Assembly: GCA_003268905.1 (NCBI GenBank)
Contig: QLTU01000005.1
Location: 157,077-221,076, forward strand
Length of the DNA stretch: 64,000 nucleotides
Direction of reading: 5' to 3'
DNA from: Acidovorax defluvii
GTDB taxonomy: Bacteria > Pseudomonadota > Gammaproteobacteria > Burkholderiales > Burkholderiaceae_C
Of this stretch, positions 58,021 through 64,000 are shown piece by piece (the first letter of the stretch is position 1; each line of letters starts with the position of its first letter). Position numbers and translations under genes: made by a program. Under the pieces are notes generated by a model. It saw nothing but the letters and a program-made list of their open reading frames with translations. It did not search any database and was not told the DNA's origin.

Positions 58021-58081
58021 TATAACAACAATAGCTGCTAGCGCTTATCCATCAAGCGCTAGCAGCTATTTTTACTTAAAT
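58021..58081. repeat. AT-rich palindromic element, copy K (perfect hairpin)
   Basis: The best-preserved copy. Its core, 58030-58070, is a perfect 17-bp inverted repeat (AATAGCTGCTAGCGCTT / AAGCGCTAGCAGCTATT) around ATCCATC. It lies between the convergent ferritin-like and TctC-type genes, with T-rich sequence after it on the plus strand and TTGTTGTTATA on the minus strand, and is well placed to be a bidirectional terminator. Confidence 0.92.
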
Positions 58082-58116
58082 CTGCGAACCTCGTGCTGCC
58101 CCCCGCCCCGACAGGC

Positions 58117-59100
58117 TTACTGCGGCACAAACCCGCTGGTCTTGATGATGCGGCGCCAGGCTTCGGTGTAGGCGTGCTCGCGCGTGGCCAGTTGCTGCGG
58201 TGTCATGAAGCCCACGGTGAGGCCCATGGCGGTGAGGTGGTGGCGCACCTCGGGCTCGGCCACCACCTTGGCCAGCGCCACCGAGAACTGTGTGATGAAT
58301 TTTTGCGAGGTGCCGTCCGGGGCATAGAAGCCGTAATACGGCAGGTCTTCAAACCCCTTGAGACCCAGCTCGTCGAACGTGGGCACCTGGGGCATGGCCG
58401 CCTGGCGCTTGGTACCCAGCACCGCCACCACGCGCAGCTTGCCGGCCTTGTGGTTTTCCATGAAGTCCTGCACCGAGCCCACGCCCGCACTGATCTGGTT
58501 GCCCAGCATGTCGGCCATCATGGGCGCAGCGCCTCGGTAGGGAGCCGACACCAGATCAAGCTGGAATTTTTCACCCACCACCTTCACCAAAAACTCGGGG
58601 GTGGACGCAGGCGCCGGAATGCCCACGGCGCCCTTGCCACCGCCCTGCGTGCGCACCCACTGCACATAGTCGCCAAAGCCCGTGGCCGGGGTGCCGCCCG
58701 ACACGGCAAAAGCATTCACAAAGGTAGCAAAGCCGCCCACGGGCACAAAGTCGTGGTCGGGCTGGTAGCCGGGGTTCTTCACTACCAGCGGCAGGATGGA
58801 GATGGTGTGGTCGTGTGTGAGAAACACCGTGGTGCCGTCGGGCGGCGATGCCTTGAGCACCTGTGCGGCAATCTGTCCGCCAGCGCCGGGCCGGTTGTCC
58901 ACCACCACCGCCACGCCCAGGGCGTCCGCAAGGCGCTCGGACAGCGTGCGCGCAATCGCATCCGTGCCGCCACCGGGCGGAAAACCCACCAGGATGCGCA
59001 GGGGTTTGGGCTGGGCCATGGCGGCAGACACGGCCAGGCCGGCTGCCAGAACGGCCATGCCGCGCAGGGCACGTGAAACAACGGTGCGACGCAAGGACAT
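58117..59100 (-). CDS. TctC/Bug-type periplasmic substrate-binding protein
   Basis: Extracytoplasmic binding protein of the tripartite tricarboxylate transporter family, a group greatly expanded in Burkholderiales. The ATG at 59100 follows GAGGAG and gives 327 residues with a Sec signal peptide (MSLRRTVVSRALRGMAVLAA, cleavage after AAMA). Family motifs: ILVGFPPGGGTDAIAR, VVDNRPGAGGQIAA and PYRGAAPMMADMLGNQI. The usual TctA/TctB membrane genes are absent, so it is an orphan; its ligand is unknown. Confidence 0.93.
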   Translation of the reverse strand: MSLRRTVVSRALRGMAVLAAGLAVSAAMAQPKPLRILVGFPPGGGTDAIARTLSERLADALGVAVVVDNRPGAGGQIAAQVLKASPPDGTTVFLTHDHTISILPLVVKNPGYQPDHDFVPVGGFATFVNAFAVSGGTPATGFGDYVQWVRTQGGGKGAVGIPAPASTPEFLVKVVGEKFQLDLVSAPYRGAAPMMADMLGNQISAGVGSVQDFMENHKAGKLRVVAVLGTKRQAAMPQVPTFDELGLKGFEDLPYYGFYAPDGTSQKFITQFSVALAKVVAEPEVRHHLTAMGLTVGFMTPQQLATREHAYTEAWRRIIKTSGFVPQ

Positions 59101-59208
59101 ATCCAACTCCTCATGAGAAAACCGGGCGGAGAACGCGAAACCAATGCCGGCACGCAGGCGGCAAACCGGTAAGGCAAGGCGGTCACGCCCTGCCCCAGGC
59201 ACACTCGA

Positions 59209-59273
59209 ATGCTATTGAATAAAGAGCGGCTTGCGCAATCCCGGTATGCGCAAAAGCCCTATTTCATTCAAAC
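59209..59273 (+). repeat. AT-rich palindromic element, copy N (diverged)
   Basis: TGCTATTGAATAAAGAGCGG, CTTGCGCAATCCCGGTATGC, then GCAAAAGCCCTATTTCATTC. All three parts are recognisable but point-mutated. It lies between argH and the TctC-type gene, ending 4 bp from the argH stop codon. Confidence 0.65.
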
Positions 59274-59277
59274 CCCG

Positions 59278-60756
<1,479 letters not shown>

Positions 60757-60807
60757 GGCAGGGCAATAATCGGGTGGAACTGACACCCGGAACACCCGGA
60801 TGCCTCA

Positions 60808-61956
60808 ATGCAAAACAAGCAAATTTTATCGACCCAGCCCCTGGAGCTGGAAACGGCGCCCGCAAGGCCCCGCCCACGCGCTCCCGTGCAGCGGGCGCTG
60901 GTGTTCGATGCCTGCCATGTGGGCGTGGTGCTGCGCGCCGTGCTGTTTGTGGAAATCGTGCTGGGCGTGGGCGCCATGTATGGCGCCAGCACGCTGCTGG
61001 AGTGGCTTGCGCGCGTGTCGCTGCTGACCGGGGGCGCCCTGCCCGCCACGCTGGTCTGGCTGATTGCCGCCTGCAGCCTCAAGACCCTGCTGCAGCGCCT
61101 CGGAACCAATGGCCAGTTTGCGGCGGGTGTGGTGCTGGGCGCCCTTGCCGGTTTGTATGCCTGCGCCATGCTGACCCTGGTGGGCGTGGCCGAGCAGCCG
61201 CCCTGGCTGGCCAGCGCGGCCAGCGGCGCGCTGCTGTCGGCGGCGCTGGTGGCGGCCCTGGTGATGCGCGCACGCGGGCGCACCCCGGCAGCCACCACGG
61301 CGCGCCTGACCGAATTGCAGTCGCGCATCCGCCCCCACTTTCTGTTCAACACGCTCAACAGCGCCATTGCCCTGGTGCGCGAAGAGCCTGCCAAGGCCGA
61401 ATCGCTGCTCGAAGACCTGAGCGACCTGTTCCGCCACGCGCTGGTGGAGCAGGGCGAAGCCGTCACGCTGGCCGAAGAGATCACGCTGGCGCGCCGCTAC
61501 CTGGCCATCGAAGAAGTGCGCTTTGGCAAGCGCCTGCAGGTGCAGTGGAGCCTGGACCCGCGCACCAACAACGCCCGCCTGCCCCCGCTGCTGCTGCAGC
61601 CGCTGGTGGAAAACGCCGTCAAGCACGGCGTGGAGCCCAGCGCGCGCGGCGGCAAGCTGCGCGTGCTGACCGAGCTGCGCGGCAGCCGCGTGGTGGTGCG
61701 CATCACCAACACCCTGCCCTCCAAGGAAGGCAACAACGGCCAGGGCGACGAGCCCGCCACCAAGGGCCACGGCATTGCGCTGGCCAACGTGCGTGCCCGG
61801 CTGGCGCTGCTGCATGATGTGCAGGGCGAGTTCAGCGCGGGTGTGCAGGATGGCCTGTACCAGGTGCGCATCACCCTGCCGGCCCCCAGCGCACCAAAGC
61901 CAGCCGCCCCTGTGCACGCACCCCGAACCGCCACCCCCCGCCGCTCCCGCCCATGA
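60808..61956 (+). CDS. LytS/AlgZ-type sensor histidine kinase
   Basis: A 382-residue membrane sensor of the LytS/YehU/AlgZ group. Four to five hydrophobic segments (about 40-160) lead to a HisKA_7-type region with the phosphoacceptor H177 in RIRPHFLFNTLNSAIALV and the ATP-binding N-box PLVENAVKHGVEP; GHGIALANVRARL is the G-box. An Ala/Pro-rich tail follows. Its stop codon overlaps the response-regulator start (ATGA). In Pseudomonas the homologous argH-algZ-algR locus controls alginate and twitching, but the targets here are unknown. Confidence 0.9.
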   Translation: MQNKQILSTQPLELETAPARPRPRAPVQRALVFDACHVGVVLRAVLFVEIVLGVGAMYGASTLLEWLARVSLLTGGALPATLVWLIAACSLKTLLQRLGTNGQFAAGVVLGALAGLYACAMLTLVGVAEQPPWLASAASGALLSAALVAALVMRARGRTPAATTARLTELQSRIRPHFLFNTLNSAIALVREEPAKAESLLEDLSDLFRHALVEQGEAVTLAEEITLARRYLAIEEVRFGKRLQVQWSLDPRTNNARLPPLLLQPLVENAVKHGVEPSARGGKLRVLTELRGSRVVVRITNTLPSKEGNNGQGDEPATKGHGIALANVRARLALLHDVQGEFSAGVQDGLYQVRITLPAPSAPKPAAPVHAPRTATPRRSRP

Positions 61957-62720
61957 ACATCCTCATCGTTGACGACGAAGCCCTGGCCCGCAGCCGACTG
62001 CGCACCTTGCTGGGCGATTGCCAGGACACCGTGCGCACCACGGTGGCCGAAGCCGCCAACACGGGCGAGGCCCTGGCGCAGCTCACCCCCACGGGCGGGC
62101 GGGCCTTCGACCTGCTGCTGCTGGACATCCACATGCCCGGCCAGGACGGCCTGTGCCTGGCCCACGCCGTGCAGGCCCTGCCCCACCCGCCTGCCGTGGT
62201 GTTTGTGACCGCCCATGCCGACCATGCCGTGAGCGCCTTTGAACTCGACGCCGTGGACTACCTCACCAAGCCCGTGCGGCGCGAGCGCCTGTTGCAGGCC
62301 CTGACCAAGGCCCAGCGCAGCCACCGGCGGGGCGCACCCGCCGTCGCCACCGGCGCGCACAGTGCCGCCAGCGCCGCCGACGGCGAAACCCTGGTCATCC
62401 AGGACCGCGGCCGCACCGAGCGCCTGCCCCTGGCCGAGGTGCTGTATTTCAAGGCCGAGCAGAAGTACGTGACCGTGCGCACCGCCACGCGCAGCTACAT
62501 CATGGACGGCTCACTGAGCGAGCTGGAAGCCAAGTTCGCCCCGCGCTTTTTGCGCATCCACCGCAACGCCCTGGTGGCACGCCGCGCCGTGCGCGCACTC
62601 GAAAAGCACTACGACCCCGACGAAGGTGAAGGCTGGGCCGTGCGCCTGCAGGGGCTGACCGAGCTGCTGATGGTGTCGCGCCGGCAGGTGGCGGCAGTGC
62701 GCGAGGAGCTGGCGGGATAG
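61953..62720 (+). CDS. LytTR-family response regulator (AlgR-type)
   Basis: A 255-residue DNA-binding response regulator. The receiver has the acidic pocket in IVDDEALARSRLRTLL, the phosphorylated D58 in LLLLDIHMPGQDG, and KPVRRERLLQAL. An Ala-rich linker (about 125-140) leads to a LytTR domain: PLAEVLYFKAEQKYVTVRTA, ELEAKFAPRFLRIHRNALVA and VSRRQVAAVREEL. Paired with the upstream kinase. In many relatives hemC follows; here a GC-rich repeat and an opposing ZIP gene follow instead. Confidence 0.93.
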   Translation: MNILIVDDEALARSRLRTLLGDCQDTVRTTVAEAANTGEALAQLTPTGGRAFDLLLLDIHMPGQDGLCLAHAVQALPHPPAVVFVTAHADHAVSAFELDAVDYLTKPVRRERLLQALTKAQRSHRRGAPAVATGAHSAASAADGETLVIQDRGRTERLPLAEVLYFKAEQKYVTVRTATRSYIMDGSLSELEAKFAPRFLRIHRNALVARRAVRALEKHYDPDEGEGWAVRLQGLTELLMVSRRQVAAVREELAG

Positions 62721-62724
62721 ACAG

Positions 62725-62790
62725 CCCCCCCTGAGTCGCTGCGCGCCTTCCCCCCAGGGGAAGGCCGCCCGTGCGGCGGGGCGGCCCTTG
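62725..62790 (+). repeat. GC-rich palindromic repeat after algR-type gene
   Basis: Begins CCCCCTGAGTCGCTGCGCGC and contains two perfect hairpins: CCTTCCCC-CCA-GGGGAAGG (62746-62764) and GGCCGCCC...GGGCGGCC (62763-62786). The opening matches the repeat between era and recO. It starts 5 bp after the stop codon and may serve as a transcript 3' end. Confidence 0.7.
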
Positions 62791-62953
62791 CATGGCGGCT
62801 ACAGGTTGGGCCGCCTCCATTTCATGGGTGGCCTCAAACCATTGGCCTCATACGGATTTGCCTTGAACCGGATACATGGGCGGGGAGCTGCAGGCAGTGC
62901 TTTGGCACGACAAGGCGACCCAGCGACGTCATGCGGTGGAACGCAAACCCGTA

Positions 62954-63862
62954 TCAGTGGACATGCGCCGCGCCGCTCACCAGCATCACAAGGCCCATGC
63001 CCACCAGGAGCCAGACGATCTGGGCCATGGTCTCGCGCGCCGAGAGGCGCTTTTGCAGTTGCGGAATCAGATCGGCCAGGGCCACATAGACAAAGCTGCT
63101 GGAGGCCACGGCCAGAAAGTACGGCAGCCAGTCGTGCAGCTGCCCCACCAGAAAATACCCCACCAGCCCACCCAGGGCCGTTACGGCCCCGGCCAGCGAG
63201 ACCTTGACCAGCGCCATGCGCCGGTTCGGGCTGGTCTGGCGCAGCACCACCAGGTCGCCCATGTGGTGGGGCACCTCGTGCGCCAGCACCGAAAACGCGG
63301 CAATCACCCCCAGCCGCAGGTCGGCCATGAAGGCCGAGGCAATCAGGATGCCGTCGCCAAAGCAATGCACGCTGTCGCCGGTCAGCACCGCCCAGCCACC
63401 GGCCTTGGGGCCATGGTGGTGAGAGTGGGCATGGGCATGAGCGGCGGCGTGGTCGTGCGCGTGCGGGTGGGTATGTGTATGTGCGCGCCCCTGCTGCACT
63501 TGCGCAGCGTGGTCATGCCCGGTCGCGCCGTGCCCGGCGGCGGATGGCAGCCCGTGGCTGTGTTCGTGGCTGTGTTCGTGGCCGTGGTGCCAGAGCTCGG
63601 CCTTGTCGAGCAAAAAGAAAAACACCAGGCCCACCAGCAGCGTGGCAAACAGGTCGTGGGCATCGACATGGCTTTCAAACGCCTCGGGCAACAGGTGCAT
63701 GAAGGCGGTGGCCAGCAGGGCGCCTGCCGCCAGGCTGAGCAGGCGCTGCGGCCCCACACTGGCGCCGCCCCCCTTGAGCCCCACCCCCATCAGCAGCGCT
63801 GCCAGCCAGACGCTGCCGATACCCGCAGCCAGGGTGGCCAGAATGATTGCTATTAAAGTCAT
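62954..63862 (-). CDS. ZIP-family metal transporter with His-rich loop
   Basis: A 302-residue inner-membrane divalent-metal transporter with about eight hydrophobic segments. Between the third and fourth helices lies a very His-rich loop (about residues 91-150; HHGHEHSHEHSHG and HTHTHPHAHDH), a likely zinc-binding sensor. The conserved pore motifs are altered: SVHCFGDG replaces the usual HNxxDG, and HEVPHHMGD replaces HExPHExGD. The first six codons (MTLIAI) lie in the truncated AT-rich repeat L. Zinc is the likely substrate, but iron or manganese cannot be excluded. Confidence 0.88.
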   Translation of the reverse strand: MTLIAIILATLAAGIGSVWLAALLMGVGLKGGGASVGPQRLLSLAAGALLATAFMHLLPEAFESHVDAHDLFATLLVGLVFFFLLDKAELWHHGHEHSHEHSHGLPSAAGHGATGHDHAAQVQQGRAHTHTHPHAHDHAAAHAHAHSHHHGPKAGGWAVLTGDSVHCFGDGILIASAFMADLRLGVIAAFSVLAHEVPHHMGDLVVLRQTSPNRRMALVKVSLAGAVTALGGLVGYFLVGQLHDWLPYFLAVASSSFVYVALADLIPQLQKRLSARETMAQIVWLLVGMGLVMLVSGAAHVH

Positions 63863-63882
63863 AGCTATATGCGCTTGTTAGA
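63845..63882 (+). repeat. AT-rich palindromic element, truncated copy L
   Basis: TTGCTATTAAAGTCATAGCT, then ATATGCGCTTGTTAGATA. The second arm of the large palindrome and the tail are missing; the sequence turns into ATGCCTTGG, then the IS30-type end. The start codon of the ZIP gene is inside it. Confidence 0.7.
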
Positions 63883-64000
63883 TATGCCTTGGCGGCATGT
63901 TTTAACGCGGATTCAAGTACGAAGTGCGCGAGTCTCAAGTCTAAGCGGAGTGATCTCCAGCCCATAGAACACCTCATGCGGAGTACGCCAGCCCAGGCAC
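63883..64000 (-). mobile_element. End of an IS30-family insertion sequence (partial)
   Basis: The window ends in the 3' part of a transposase gene and the presumed terminal sequence of the element. GCGCACTTCGTACTTGAATC, read on the minus strand just around the transposase stop codon, is placed like the terminal inverted repeat of IS30-type elements. The other end and any target duplication lie outside the window. Confidence 0.6.
63913..63999 (-). CDS. IS30-family transposase, C-terminal end (partial)
   Basis: The last 28 codons of a frame running off the right edge. CLGWRTPHEVFYGLE matches the conserved C-terminal end of IS30-type DDE transposases, usually preceded by RPRK in the missing part. 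The stop codon is TGA. Whether the rest is intact cannot be seen. Confidence 0.75.
   Translation of the reverse strand, partial: CLGWRTPHEVFYGLEITPLRLETRALRT

Overview
The window is GC-rich chromosomal DNA from a betaproteobacterium, most probably Comamonadaceae (Acidovorax or a close relative). This rests on gene order and protein sequence: the fab cluster joined to rpoE-rseA-degQ and lepA-lepB-DUF4845-rnc-era-recO-pdxJ-acpS-nagZ, rluC divergent from rne, and a TctC/Bug-type binding protein. I see no rRNA, tRNA, CRISPR array, prophage or plasmid functions. Most genes are housekeeping. The accessory signals are dispersed repeats, two broken genes and the end of an IS30-type transposase at the right edge.

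Layout. 1-3278: end of a polysaccharide locus (partial gene, ugd, sugar aminotransferase, initiating sugar transferase). 3336-6012: lysS, a collapsed diguanylate-cyclase gene, an MscS-type channel. 6032-14388, minus strand: a nine-gene operon lepA-lepB-DUF4845-rnc-era-recO-pdxJ-acpS-nagZ with many ATGA/TGATG overlaps. 14899-18763, minus: degQ, rseA, rpoE (envelope stress) and a ygfX-like gene. 18879-25239, minus: fatty-acid cluster yceD-rpmF-plsX-fabH-fabD-fabG-acpP-fabF. 25265-26676, plus: maf(yceF) and an RsmI-like methylase. 26809-30062, minus: S49 peptidase, Rieske protein, HAD phosphatase, rluC. 30646-36560, plus: rne, yaaA, 2OG-Fe(II) oxygenase, queF. 36642-44953, minus: frameshifted Aer-like chemoreceptor, dinB, a TPP enzyme with an lldD-like oxidase, and a dCache-PAS-PAS-GGDEF cyclase. 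45043-54958: pbpC, a DUF937 protein, a membrane protein (plus strand) and a giant alpha-2-macroglobulin. 55181-57955, plus: katE-type catalase and a ferritin-like protein. 58117-60756, minus: TctC/Bug protein and argH. 60808-62720, plus: AlgZ/AlgR-type two-component pair. 62954-63862, minus: ZIP metal transporter, then the IS30 fragment.

The most unusual signal is a family of short AT-rich palindromic elements, about 60-70 bp when complete. I count 15 sites in 64 kb: ten clear, three diverged, one half-length and one truncated. Each has a small palindrome (GCTATT..AATAGC, or a CTCCTGAAAT variant), a larger one (TAGCGCTT..AAGCGCTA) and an AGGC-ATATTT-CAA tail. They sit at gene borders and also inside genes. 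They supply stop codons (acpS, fabH, the GGDEF protein), a C-terminal tail (pdxJ), the first codons of a ZIP transporter, the signal peptide and an internal linker of PbpC, and a segment of the alpha-2-macroglobulin. In pdxJ and pbpC the element is read in the same orientation and frame, giving a shared peptide pattern. A second, GC-rich repeat class is present, and a related-looking GC-rich insert lies in frame inside nagZ.

Limits: everything here comes from reading the sequence and from knowledge of protein families; no database search, alignment or structure prediction was run.
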